A stretch of 64,000 nucleotides of DNA from Amyelois transitella (Eukaryota; Arthropoda; Insecta; Lepidoptera; Pyralidae). The notes under the pieces were generated by a model, which was not told the origin of the DNA, made no database searches, and was given only the letters and a program-made list of their open reading frames with translations. The DNA lies in the NCBI RefSeq assembly GCF_032362555.1, contig NC_083517.1, positions 516,001 to 580,000 of the forward strand. The letters run 5' to 3'. The position numbers and the translations under genes were made by a program. This document shows positions 11,503-24,800 of the stretch, piece after piece (the stretch's first letter is position 1; each line of letters begins with the position of its first letter).

Positions 11503-13848
11503 TAAAATGCATAATAATATCCTAAATATAAGCAGCGTAATATAATAAAACACATAATATTTAAATTCTTAATAAAAATAAATTGGGCGCAGGACCAGGA
11601 TATCGGTCTCTTTTGTAAAATATACAAATTTGAATATTATTTTGAGAATTCAAAGCATGCACAAAAACTGCAAAAAAGTTACAAGTTAGAAATTTTAACG
11701 AATAGGTGAAACATAGAAGGCGAAATGGTAATAATATATACAATATTGCTAAATACTACAAAATTGTTTATACTCTGTATATGTATTTAGGATAAAAAAC
11801 TTTTTTTACAGATGTAAATTAATAAATCAAATAGTTTAAGTTACTAATAAAATTTAACTTTAATTATGTAAATAAATGCGGATAAATCACATTGCATTTT
11901 TATTTGTAAGATTTTGACACAAATAATAAAGTATTTTTTTATATTCTACGTATCTATTTTTTTTTCTTGGCAAATTTTTTGTTAAACATCACAACATAAT
12001 TTAGATTGTAATTTAGACAATTTATATATAAGTATTACCTAACCAAAAATTATTGGTTTTTTTTAAACGGCACTTTTGTATCCTAGTCTAAAAGACTTGA
12101 TCTTTGTGAATTATTTTAAACATTGGTAGGTACAAACAATACTTTGGATACCAATGAATTGGTATTTTACTATACTATTTATTATCACGAAGAAAACTTT
12201 ATATTGGAGGACACAACTATCTCTGTCCATGTGATTTATCCTAATATATTTATTTATTTGTATTTTACAAAAGATCGCCATTCGCGAAATTGGCAATCCG
12301 CGCCAAAATAATAAAAAAAATAATAATTTAAAAAAAATAAGATTAATATTTTTTTCGCACATAAAGTTAACAATAATAACAGCTTAAATTAAGTGAAACA
12401 TGTTCATTTGTTATTGAAAAAGTTTTAACATTCCTCATGACATGTACTTATATTTCGTTCTACCAAAAGTTCTTTTAAACGGATTTTTTTATTTATTTCG
12501 ATTTTTTAAAATCACACTGATTGTTTTATCCGATCGCGACGAAGTTTAGATTTAATAAGAAATAATAATAATTCACACTGATGTATAAGAAAAGAGTGTA
12601 ACTGAATAAGATTTAGATAAATTGTAAATTATTTTTTTAATATGGCGTATGTATGGTAATGCTGATGTAAGATTCTCTTGTACGCTTAAGTTTGAAGAAA
12701 CCAATTTTTTAACTATTAAATAATGAGTTTTATCTTTTTTCATGATATTTAATCGATATCAAAAAATTTGGGAGTTCAAGCAAACATACGATTTAATAAA
12801 AACTTGAGCATACAGAGGTATCCTTAAGGCTAGCGTTAGATTGGCTTCTTCGTGCTTTCGGCCAGTAACTGACAAAAACAATATTCGGGTACGATTATTA
12901 ACCATTTAATAAAAAATATACATGTTTTTTTATATAAACAGTACCTTTATGAATATGTTACCAAATATTTTTTTTCAATCTCTAATAAAAGTATTTTTGT
13001 GTGTGTGTTTAGGCATGTTCAAAATAAATCAGTGTAAATAATTAAAAAATATTTCACATTTTTTTTATTTTATACCCAAAAGAAAAAAATTGTATTTCCA
13101 ATTTCCAAGCAGAAGCCAATATGACGCTAGCACTTATAAAAATCTATGGACGTATACATACTTAATTCAAATTTACTATGTAATAGTATAGTGAACCATT
13201 TTGCAACCATTACTTGAAAAATAAAAAGAAATACTCTCCTTAAATATTACCTGATGTAGAAATAACATTAAATGGTGTACATACTTATAAACCGAAGTCG
13301 TTACAAGGTCAGGAAGAAATGGTAATGGCGACTAGTTATTTATATTTTTTTCCATTCACGCGGTGTACATAAACATCTGATATACTAAGTACATAATTAT
13401 TTGTTTGCAATGTGTACAAATGTATATTAAAGTTTCGCAAATGTGTCTTTTTGTTTTTTTTTTAATTATTTTTATTTAAAACCGACCCAATTTATTTATT
13501 TTTTCCAGCAAATGTATATTAATATATATATATATAATAATAATTGAAGGATATAAAAATATTTCATATCTTTCAATGAAGTAGAATTTATTTCTTCAGT
13601 AAAAATGCTCAAGCACATGTTTTTAATTTTTTGACTGTAAGAACCAAGACTACATACTTAATATATGTAATTATCTCATCTCTCAACTTTCATGTATCCT
13701 TTTCAAATTATAGCGAAAACTACATCGTATGAACCTTTACAGGAGACTATTAACGCAATTTAAAAAGTTATTGTGTGCCTCGAAATGAATTTTACACTGA
13801 ACGAGTTTTCTGACAGTCAGTCTTTTGAAAATAGCATACCGAATAAAG

Positions 13849-14050
13849 GAATAGAATAGATTTATTTTCAAAATTGGATACAAGATATCACTTATTGACG
13901 TCAACATAACATAAAATCTTATTATATCTACAACCGCTTCCATAGCGCATGTGTAGAAGAAGCGGCGGAACAAACTGCACTGCAGCAATTTCACCGGACG
14001 TCCATTTATAAATATAAATAGATCTCTTAAAATCGGACGAATGCACATTG
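13849..14050 (+). repeat. Dispersed repeat 'R4', well-preserved copy
   Basis: It begins 'aatagaatagatttattttc', continues 'aaggtatcact'-like sequence with 'attgacgtca', and contains 'gtgtagaagaagcggcggaa' followed by 'caaactgcactgcag'. It shares all these blocks in the same order with 21508-21650 and 45427-45550, so it is one dispersed family. Confidence 0.65.
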
Positions 14051-15246
14051 TCTACATTAAAAAAAACCGTGAATAAGAAATATTAGATATAAAATATGAA
14101 ATGGCAATAATCACGCCGTTATATGGAAGAAAGTAAAAACAACTTAATTTTTTTTTAACAACCATTTATTAAAAACACAACTCGTATACTAAATAACATA
14201 AACTGGATACAAATTAAAAACACAACGTTAAGAAATACTGTATAAGTTACTATTTCATTCACATAGTAGTCATGGTAAGTACCTAACTTTAACTTTTGGA
14301 GTAAACTACTTCACGCGCAAGTCGCGGACGACGTGACGCGTGCAGTGTGTCATCGTACATACAAATACAAGGAACTAAACTACACTACTGCTTATACAAA
14401 TATCTAGAGCGTATTTATTTGAACCAATAACAGAGATTCATTATATATCCTTAAATTTTCAATAGATCTTTTATACACTTAATTACTGTATATAAATGTT
14501 TTATTTTATATTACATTATTTTTAAATAATGCTGATGATTTTTCTATAAAATAAAATCATAAAAAATATAGAAAAAAATTAAGATAAAATTAGTTAACAT
14601 ATAAAATAATACATGGGATTCGTAGATATGATTATTGGATCCCTACGAAATTTTATCAAAGCTAAATATTTAAGTGTTTTTCAAAGTAAATATTATAAAA
14701 AAACTATATGTATCTAGGTAAAAACATTTTTTTTAAAGTAATAAAAAAAATGAAAGTTTAAAAAAAATTAAGTAGACTTACATTTTTTAAAGACTTTATT
14801 TTATAAAGTCTATAAGTATAAAATACTGTCATTATACAGAATCTTTGGTAAGACAGCAAAATATTAATTTAAATAAAAGTGACCAATTTCAATAAATTTA
14901 CGTCACAATAGTACATACTGACAGTTTGTAATATTTTCGAGAGTATTAGCGTCTTGCGCGTACCTAATACTTATATGTATATTTTATACAGCTAATAGTT
15001 TAAAAGAAAAACATTTAGTCAAATAACTTATGACTACCTTGATATAATAAGTATCAAATACTAACACTCAATTTTTGGTAGAAAAATACTGTATATAAGT
15101 TTAAAAAAAAATAATTATGATAAAAAAATCCTATAATAAATTTTATGAAATTCCAAAATGAGATTACGCTAAAAACTAAAAACGTAAGTATACAACTTAA
15201 ACAGATTTAATATGGCGTCGTAAACAAAAAAATACGTGACATTATT

Positions 15247-18013
15247 TTATTTCTCCAACTTGAACAAAATGGCGGAATTCGGTGGGAAAGTAACTTTATC
15301 AAAATACAACACCTGTCCGACCAGCGAGGAATTCGTTGCGGCGACCACCGTGCCTCCGTAGAACATGATAGAGAGATCGGTGGTCACAGGCTTACTGCCA
15401 AGGTTCCCTACGAACACGCACGAGTTCCTGCGAGGGTACCACCTCTCAATCAGAACCAGGGAATCCCCTATCACCTCAATCTCCATATTCTTCTGAATAC
15501 TCGCGTCTTTGTAAATCGCCCTCAAATAAATAGTGGGAGTGCTTAACCTTATACCGGTAAAAGTTTTGATAACCTCCAAAAAGTTGTAGTTCGGCTCCAA
15601 AACCGACTTGGAATTCCACGGCAATATGCCAATTTCCATCTTCTTTCCATCGTTACCAGAAAACGCCATTGGAACTAAATTGTGGATGTACTGATGGTCG
15701 TGGAAATCTTTCTCCACATCTTCCTCAGGCAGACCTCCCAGACCAATCTCGTCACCGTAAAATATGCTGACCGTACCAGGCAACATGAATTCCAAAGCGG
15801 TCAAAGCTAAGGTATTGTTTATATGTTTGGTGGATATCCTCTCGCTGTAGATGTTCCCTATGTTCCAATGCACCCAAGGATAGTGTGGTTTAGACCAGAG
15901 ATCACCGGCTACAATATCAGTAATTTTAGCAACTAGACCAGCTACATCGTCGCGTAAATCTATATGAACATCGATCAGATCAATTCTCGACAGCAAGACG
16001 TTAAGAGCATCACCAGTCGCACTGTGTAAAGTCTTCTCGCTGGCCATCAGAATCTTATTGAACCCAACGATCTGTTTCCAAACCTGGAGACTCCTACCAA
16101 AGTTGACATCCTCCACGAAATGTTCTAAATTCTTCAAATAAAATCCATCCACATTCAACGCTTTCGCCCAGTAGACTATAGCAGCTGTTGTCATATCAGA
16201 ACTACCAATTATACTGTCATTCGCATACAGAAAAGCTTGTGTTGCATTACTTGGTGCTTGGGAGTTGACCATGGAAGACACGGGCAAATCGAGTATCAGA
16301 GACATGTTCCTTTTGTGCACTTCTGTTATCAAAAGCTTAAAATCATCAACATTGCCCAAGCTTCTAGCAATTTTCATCAAAGTCGTAACATTATAATACT
16401 GTTCAGGATAATTATGAGCCTCAAAAATAGAATTCAACCTGACTGCCGAAGCACCCATACCTTCAATATAGTCTAACTTTTTAATGATCCCTTTGAAATC
16501 ACCGATGCCATCATTATTGGAGTCTTTGAAACTGGCTGGAAATATTTCGTAGAAGACTTTGCCCTGGTACCATGGTATGTCGGGGTTGCATTCGCGGGGC
16601 ATGGTGACGACCATGGCGATGATGGAGGCGAGGCAGGCCACGAGGCCGGACAGCACGATCCAGAGCAAAACCTTCCTGATCACCCCCCAGTTCCAGTTGA
16701 CAAAGTTTGGTAACTTCCGGTTACTTACGCTCAGGTTTCCATTCAGCTTGCAATCCTCGATCTGGAAAGAAGGATATATGCATGTTATCATGAACCAATA
16801 TAGGTTATTTTGCAGGAATACATAAATGGAAATTGGAGAATAGTAATTATGGTGTACCTTGGGTTCCTCTTCTGTAAGAGGTGAGGAAGCAATCAGGCAC
16901 AAAGTCAGGAAGATGTTGATATATTATATATGTCTGTCCTTAGATTTTTTTAAAATAGGCTTATAATCTTGGGACTCCTCTTGAAGCAATGAGCTAGCAG
17001 CCTGTCACTACATGAATCTCAATTTCATTTCATTTTCATTCCATCATGAAGTTATACAGCTGTACATGGCCTTTCAGTCCTTTCTACACTGTTGGCTCTG
17101 TCTACCCCGCAAGAGTTATATGTAGATGTCTTTGTGACTGTGTGTATGTATGTTCATTTTAAACTTACAGGCCCCATGATGAGGTCTCCATTCTTGCTTA
17201 AAGTCTGATAATCCAGCATGCTGATATTGTTGATGAGCTGAGCGCTGACAGGATCTTGCACTACGGAGTTGGAGTCCGCTGATGAGCTAGAATCACCAAC
17301 TGAAAGATAAAATGCAAATATTTTTATTTAGCTTTTTTAATAATTTATGGCTGCAACTTCGTCATAATAATACAGACATTAATGGTACAGACTTCTGTAT
17401 ATACATCCATACATACATATAATCACATCTGTATCTACTGCAGGGTAGAAAATTTATGGCTTGGTGATTGAATGTAAATTTCAATAGTCATAGTTTGCTA
17501 GCCCATCATCACCAACATAAATAATCCCAAGTATATTATCCAATCCCTTAGTCGCCTTTTACGACATCCACAAGTAAGAGATGTAGTGGACTTAAATGGG
17601 CTATTAACAATTTTATGCATGGGTTGACCATTATAAGCTACACTCATACATATAAAACAATCTGGACATGAACTTGATTTAATCAGGTTCCAATGTAAGG
17701 CTAGATCAAGAATAACCCAGACCCATGAGCCTGATGGAGACTGATTTGACAGGTTAAGAGAAGAGGGGTGACTTCTATATGTAAATGTTTTACCTGAATT
17801 CTGCAAATTCCCAATGTTGTTGTCATCATCGTTTATGGTCAAAAATGGTTGTTCACTCATTTCTTCAGATAGAGGGTGTTTGAACTCTAGAGGAGTAGGA
17901 CTAGGTGTCGTCGGCAGCAGAAGGCAAGTGGAGGATTTAACGCCGCGCAAATAGTCCAAGGTCTCGATGTCCGAGTTTACATTACTGGTGCAATTTTCTG
18001 ACGATTCGTCCAT
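15247..18013 (-). CDS. CD98hc: SLC3A2/CD98hc-like amino-acid transporter heavy chain
   Basis: This is a type II glycoprotein of the SLC3 family, which pairs through a disulfide with SLC7 light chains and carries them to the plasma membrane. Coding exons (minus strand) are 18013-17794, 17299-17169 and 16761-15247, with phases 1 and 0, giving 621 residues. The start ATG has a good context (caaaATGG). Residues 1-147 are a cytoplasmic tail, about 148-171 a single membrane helix, and Cys175 just outside it is in the right place for the intersubunit disulfide. The ectodomain is a GH13 alpha-amylase fold (FYEIFPASFKDSNNDGIGDF, later FYGDEIGLGG). The GH13 nucleophile region reads VDGFYLKNLEHF instead of GFR-D, so it should be catalytically dead, which fits SLC3A2 rather than a maltase. 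Several NxS/T sites are present. It is head to head with CPT2. Confidence 0.9.
16953..17155 (+). mobile_element. R1 copy in CD98hc intron 2
   Basis: A diverged R1 copy, antisense to the host gene: 'atgagctagcagcctgtcac', later 'gttggctctgtctaccccgc' and a 'tgtgtatgtatg' tail. The tail ends about 10 bp from the 5' splice site of CD98hc coding exon 2 (donor at 17168/17169). Confidence 0.65.
17403..17625 (-). mobile_element. Diverged R1 copy in CD98hc intron 1
   Basis: Recognised by 'acatacatataatcacatct' at the left, then 'gctagcccatcatc' and 'cccttagtcgccttttacga' in R1 order on the minus strand. It is more diverged than the other copies. Confidence 0.55.
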
Positions 18014-18875
18014 TTTGTCACGTACTTACGGCACTTGGATATAAAATCTGCAATTTATGAATAATTTAAGCGTATGACCAATAGCAGTAAGTTTTATTTC
18101 ATGGGTTTAGCAGTGAGAGGTTATTATAAGGCGTAATAATTGTTGCGGTTAATTTGATAATTATGATATTGTAATCAGGTACCGATTTAAAACTGATTTT
18201 TCATTGCATTGTTTACTTGCGTGTGTTTGCTTTTTTTGTAAAATTTTCAAGAAAGTTTCTTTATTTTCATTTTCTTTCTTCAAAATAAAATATTTAAAAA
18301 ATATCAATTGAATCAAAAAATCAAATATAGGTACTGTCAACTTGAAATTAACAACAATGATAGACATTGACTTTGACAAATAAGTTTTTTGGCCGGCACT
18401 TGGACAGGGCCAAAATGATTCATGTCGGAGATTAGAAATATAAAAAAGGTAAAAGAGAGCAATATTCTTTATATACTGCAGGACCGCTGTGTGCCGCTCG
18501 TCGTCTTCTTTAAATAAAAAAAAAGTGTTATTGGTGGTGGTTTGGATCGCAAAGTTAAGATGTGTGAGTCTTAACTGGACATACTAGACTAAGACCCGCG
18601 ATTTTGAGAAACTTTATTTTAATTATTTAGCAGCATAGTATGTTAGCCTCATAAAATGTGTGGGCTAAAAATTCTGATGTCAACTTTACGTTACTGTCTA
18701 AGTATAGCTGTCAATGTCAAGTTAGTTTGTTTAGGTTAGGTACCAAAGTTCACCTTTTTTAATTTTATATTATTTTTATATTCCTAAAACCTTAAATTAA
18801 TTTACATTCAATAAAGTATTTTAAACATACTTTTAATTTCTGTCTAAAGACACAAAATAAATCATTTACTTGAAA
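18014..18875. promoter_or_regulatory. Shared upstream region of CD98hc and CPT2
   Basis: The start codons of the two divergent genes are 862 bp apart, with no gene or clear repeat between them, so this stretch must hold both promoters and 5' leaders unless distant non-coding exons exist. Sequence just above CD98hc (18030-18170) and just above CPT2 (18660-18875) is AT-rich. I do not see a clear TATA box or initiator that I would defend. Whether the two genes are co-regulated cannot be told from sequence. Confidence 0.5.
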
Positions 18876-21800
18876 ATGATTAGGGCCCATAGAATTCTCA
18901 CCAACCAAAACATTACTCTTAGAAATTACATTCCACGGAAAAACTTTTCAAAACGGAAAAATATCCGTGATGTTGACTACCAGTACTTACAGAGAAGTAA
19001 AGTACCAACAATGCATTTTCAGAAGTCCCTGCCACGCTTACCTATACCTGAATTGTCGAAAACTGGCGAACGCTACCTAAATGCATTACGTCCTCTTTTG
19101 TCCAGTGAACAATATTCTACAGCAGAGCGTAGAACGAACGATTTTATAGCAAAGGAAGGTAAACTCTTACAGGAGCAGCTCATCGCTAAAGACAAAAGGA
19201 ACAAGCATACAAGTTACATATCGGAATACTGGTTTGATCTTTATTTACGTGATCGGATTCCGCTCCCGATCAATTACAACCCTTTGATTGTGTTTCAAAA
19301 TGACAGTAGACCCGCTTATAATAACCAGTTGGTGAGGGCTACAAACTTGTTGATAAGTGCAGTTCGCTTCAGGGAGTCACTGAAAGAACAGATTCTAGAG
19401 CCAGAGGTGTATCATTTGAATCCTAAGAAGAGTAACACTGAATTCTTCAGAACCTTTACAGGATTTTTGCCTGAAGCTATTTCATGGTATGTAAAATGAT
19501 ATCAGTCAATTTTATATATATTGAAAAACTTTTTGCACATGTTTATTTTAACTTTCATCCAAAACAATATAATTTTGAACTAATCTCATATAATTCAAAA
19601 TTTTATTCACTAATATAGGACATTTTAAACATCAGTTAATAATTGTTATATCTGTTGGTTTCACTGCATTGGTTGAAGTTGAATAAATTTCTTTAAACTA
19701 AGTTTAATGCTGCTTACAAAATATCAGTGCAGAAGAAGCCGTAACAAACCGCACCACATCATTTTCTTTGATAACATCAACTTTACAATTGTCCAAACTT
19801 GGAATAGAAATGTAGACATAAGAATAACATTGTTATGATCATTTGACTTGATTCAGATTAAAATAATAATATGATTTTTAAATAATAAATTTTACTAAAT
19901 AAATAAATGCAATTAAAAAAATAACAAGATCTATTTTCAGGTATGGTGCCTACCTCATGAAGGCCTTTCCTTTGGATATGAGTCAGTTTGTGGGATTATT
20001 CGGAGCGACAAGAATCCCTCAGTTAACCAAAGACAAGATCTTCAGGGATCCCAGCAGCAGACATGTGGTTGTACAGAAAAATGGGAATTTTTATATCTTT
20101 GATGTGTATGATTCTGATGGTGAGTAATTATTTCCGGCTATGATTTTACGTGCCGTGTGATTCCCGGCACCAATACAAAAAAGAATAGGATACCTCCATC
20201 TCTTTCCCATGGATGTCGTAAAAGGCGACTAAGGGATAGGCTTACAAACTTGGGATTCTTTTTTTAGGCGATGGGCTAGCAACCTGTCACTATTTGGATC
20301 TCAATTCTATCATTAAGCCAAATAGCTGAACATGTCCGATCAGTCTTTTCAAGACTGTTGGCTCTGTCTACCCCAAAAGGGATATAGACGTGACTGTATG
20401 TATGTATCTATAATAAGACAGCCTTACGGTTAGGGAAAACATCATGAGAACACCTGCACATTCAATCACATATACATATAGTCACGTCTATATCCCTTGC
20501 GCATTTAAGCAAGATTAGTTTCAAATCCAAATGTTGGAATTGAGATTCAAATAGTGTCTTTTCAAGGGATAAAGAAGTGACTATACTACAACATATGTAT
20601 GTACATAGTTTTCAATGTGGCTTACATCATATTAGATATTTCGTTTTAAATTCAGCTGCCCGTCTCCTAATATCAACCTATGTAAAGAATATTGGGTTTA
20701 CTCGTATTAGATAAGCACATTATTCTTTTGGCCATTAATAACTTCAAATGGCATTTAAAGAAAGAGATTAGTTAATCTATTTCCTGGTTCAGCCTCCGTA
20801 GTATGGCACGCGCGTCGCCGTTTTTTCCGCGTGAAAAACTATTGCTGTTACGCGACGCCATAGTGCAGAGGCAGCTCCAGTTATAGGATAGACGGGACAA
20901 ATTACACTGATTCAATTAGCCTCGAAGTAAGTTCGAGACTTGTGTTACGAGATACTAACTCAACGATACTATATTTTATAATAAATACTTATACATATAG
21001 ATAAACATCCTAGGCCAATCAGAAAAAGTTCTTTTTCTCATCAGGCTCTGGGCGGGATTAGGGAGTTCTGAAGAACTAAAGACAAAAATAAGAAATATTT
21101 CAGAATTTCTTATAGACGGCCTCTGTGGCGCAGCGGTAGTACGCTTGTCTGTGACACCGGAGGTCCCGGGTTGCTGAAGCAAATTACTTTAGCTTTATCA
21201 TATTTCCAGGTAATATATTATCGCCTTCGGAGTTACTCGGCAACCTGTCACGTATCGTCAATGACCCAACTCCTAAAGCTGAACACCCATTGGGTATACT
21301 CACCACTCAGAATCGTGACGAGTGGGCCGAACAACGGAGACACCTGGTGGAAACTGGTAACGGAGAGATGTTGCAGAAGATAGATTCAGCCATCTTCAAC
21401 TTGGTGTTGGACGATGTTGTCATTGATGATGATAAACACATGATTTTGAGACATTTCCTTCAGGGCGACTCGAATAAGTGAGTAATTTTATTTATGTTGA
21501 CCCACTAGAATAGAATAGAATAGATTTATTTTCAATATTGGATGCAAGGTATCACGTATTGACGTCACATCACTTAAATCTAATTATAACTACTGCAGTT
21601 TCCAAAGCGCACGTGAAGAAGAAGCGGCGGAACAAACTACACCAGATTGAATTTTTATTTTTTTTCATATACACCCTATGTAATTATATTTTACTATGTT
21701 GTTGTGTGGGTCAAACTTATTTTTTTTTAAAGAAATGAGCGTTATCAATTAGGCAAATAAACAGAACTGTAACATATAACCAAAGGAGTTGACTCAAAGT

Positions 21801-24800
21801 TATAATCTACTTTAGCATTAGGAAATACTACCAACAACTTATATCTGCATTAAAAAAGTACGAAACACTAAAGAACCTCACAAATTCACTTGCAATATGT
21901 CTATAAATATAATCTCCTGATGTAACTCTGGGTTGCGTCCTACAGTTAAGTCTTAGGCCTGCGTATGACCACAATCCAGTTCTTGGTAAGTACATATATT
22001 CACATCTATTTCTCTTGCGGGGTAGACAGAACCAACGGTCTTGAAAAGACTGTTAGGCCACGTTCAGCTGTATGGCTCAATGATAGAATTGAGATTCAAA
22101 TAGTGACAGGTTGCTAGCCCATCGCCTAAAAGAAGAATCCCAAGTAGGCCTATATAAGCCTATCCCTTAGTCGCCTTTTACGACATCCATGGGAAAGATG
22201 TGGAGTGGTCCAATTCTTTTTTCTATTGGTGCCGGGAACCACACGGCACATTGTTAAGGTGAGTTTGGTAATAATCCAAAGCAACAACCAACTTCTCTAC
22301 TTTACTTTATTCAACTTACTCAAGCCAGTTGTCACATGGCCCATTGACAAGTTACATTCGAGCTAAGGCAACCTCCCACCTCGGCTAATTGCAGATGGTT
22401 TGACAAGTCGTTCAGCCTCATAGTGACCGGGGACGGGGTCGCCGGTGTCAACTTCGAGCACTCGTGGGGGGACGGAGTAGCGGTGCTTAGATTCTTCCAG
22501 GATATATACAATGAGACCACAGGAAAACCTTACATACATCCAGATTCGAAACCTTCCGAAACTAATGTCACTGTCAGTAAATTAGGTAATCGAAATTCTA
22601 AATTTGAAGTTTGCTTTTTTTTTTTTCTTTTCGGCTTTGCTTATTCGGTATGAAAAGCACAGACTAAACATACATATTTTCATAGCTTTTTAAAAAAAAA
22701 AAATATTTCTGTTATAAATATATGTACACGCGACATATTCGCTATTATCTCTATCGATATTATTATTATTTTTATTATATACTCTGTTTAATACCAAGGC
22801 GGCATGTGACAGAGGAATGTAAAAAAGCAATTAACACAGACATAAACCCCACAAACATAACACTCCATTTTGTTTACCTATATAGAGAAACATCATTTCA
22901 ATTTCATTAAAATTCTTATCATTTCATACATCTGAAAGCTTTTTGCTTAATCACTTCGGTACAGCTTTGCACAAAAGTGTTTAAGACTTATAGTATAAAC
23001 TTATAAAAAAAATATCGTTTTAATTAATAACAAATTTAATAATTCCTTACCATTGCAGAGTTCAATTTGGATGATAAGTCGAAAGGTTTCATCGCAAAAG
23101 CGTTGAAGGAGTATAAGGATTGGTGCGACACTCTGAGTATAGATTACATTCTCTATGAAGGCCTGACCAAGGAGGCCTGTAAGAAGTTCAAGGTCAGCCC
23201 AGACTGCATCATGCAGCTGGGATTCCAGGTATTTATAATATAACTAGAGGCCGCCCCCGACTTCGTCCGCAACCCTATCAATCCCGCGGGAATTCCGGGA
23301 TAAAAAGTAGCTTATATGTTATTCTGAATCTTCAGCTACCTACATACCAAATTTCATCGTAATCGGTTCAGAAGTTTTTGCGTGAAAGAGTAACAAACAT
23401 CCATACTGACATCCTGACATACTCACAAACTTTCGCATTTATAATATTAGTAGGATATTATTCTACGTACACTTTACAAAAGCACACCCCGGGCTCCTCT
23501 CCAGAGTGGTGAGGATGCAACCGGGACTAAAGCCAGGAGGGAGAAGAAATCTTAAGAAACTCATTATTATTTGCATTTCATTTGACGGCCTCTGTGGCGC
23601 AGCGGTAGTACGCTTGTCTGCGACACCGGAGGTCCCGGGTTCGAATCCCGGCCAGGGCATGATGAGTAAAGAACTTTTTCTGATTGGCCTGGGTCATGGA
23701 TGTTTATCTTACTATTATATATAAGTATTTATTATACAATAAAGTATCGTTGAGTTAGTATCTCGTAACACAAGTCTCGAACTTACTTCGAGGCTAACTC
23801 AATCTGTGTAATTTGTGCCGTATATATTTATTTATTATTATTATTTCATTTAATTTCCAGGCTGCATATCATTTGTTGTATGGAAAGTATGTTGGGACTT
23901 ACGAATCATGCAGCACGTCCGCTTTCAAGCACGGCCGGACGGAGACTATGAGGCCATGCACTGATCACACTAAGGTAATAACCCATTAAGAAAGTATACA
24001 GGTTGATCTTTAAGGCACCTGTCAAATAATATTATGAATTACATACATACATATGGTCACGTCTATATCCCTTGCGGGGTAGACAGAGCCAACAGTCTTG
24101 AAAAGACTGAATGGCCACGTTCAGCTATTTGGCTTAATGATATAATTGAGATTCAAATAGTGAAAGGTTGCTAGCACAACGCCTAAAAAGGAATCCCAAG
24201 TTTGAAAGCTTATCCCTTAGTCGCCTTTTACGACATCCATGGGAAAGAGATGGATTGGTCCTATTCTTTTTTTTGTATTGGTGCCGGGAACCACACGACA
24301 CTATTATAATTACATATATATATATATTTATTAAGTTTCAATTTTTTTTTCCAGCTATTCTGCGACAAACTCCACTCGAACAACTCGTCCAAGGACGAGC
24401 TCCGAGCGATCATGGCGGAATGTTCCACGTACCACAGCCAGCTGGTCAAGGAGGCCGCCATGGGGGAGGGATTTGACCGTCATCTCTTCGCTCTCATGAA
24501 GACAGCTGAAGAGAATCAGACGAGGAAACCGGATATCTTTGAGTCGTACGAGTACAAATATTTGAATAGATCAATATTGAGCACGAGTACTCTGTCAGCG
24601 CCGAGTGTTCTAGCCGGTGGGTTTGGGCCGGTCGTTAAAGATGGATTTGGAATTGGGTAAGGATTTCTTCTTCTATACATGGTGACATTTAAAACAACTG
24701 CATCCTTTTAAACATAGACTATACCCATGCTTCTGAGCCGTTTGAGCCTATTTTTATTTAAATTAAACGTCATAATTTTTTAAATATCCTTTAGATGAGT

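Larger units (their letters stand above)
11068..15246. other. Expanded 3' UTR and AT-rich intergenic DNA
   Basis: There is no convincing gene here; the short open frames are AT-rich noise. The left part is probably the expanded 3' UTR, with a polyadenylation-type AATAAA at 11925-11930 among several. The right part, up to the stop at 15247, should hold the 3' UTR of the minus-strand transporter gene. Two repeats are recognisable (11331-11502 and 13849-14050); the rest is long A/T runs. Confidence 0.6.

Noticed and set aside
16762-16902. Alternative N terminus of the CD98hc frame (continuous open frame to 16902)
   Set aside because: A good 3' splice site (ttccag|atc) lies at 16762-16764 and the upstream exons join in phase; the extra residues are intron.
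18870-18875. CPT2 start at 18870
   Set aside because: The codon is TTG; the ATG at 18876 is the natural start.
23584-23660. tRNA gene
   Set aside because: A- and B-box-like sequences are present, but it continues into a SINE body with a tail and occurs in several truncated copies; no full cloverleaf by eye.
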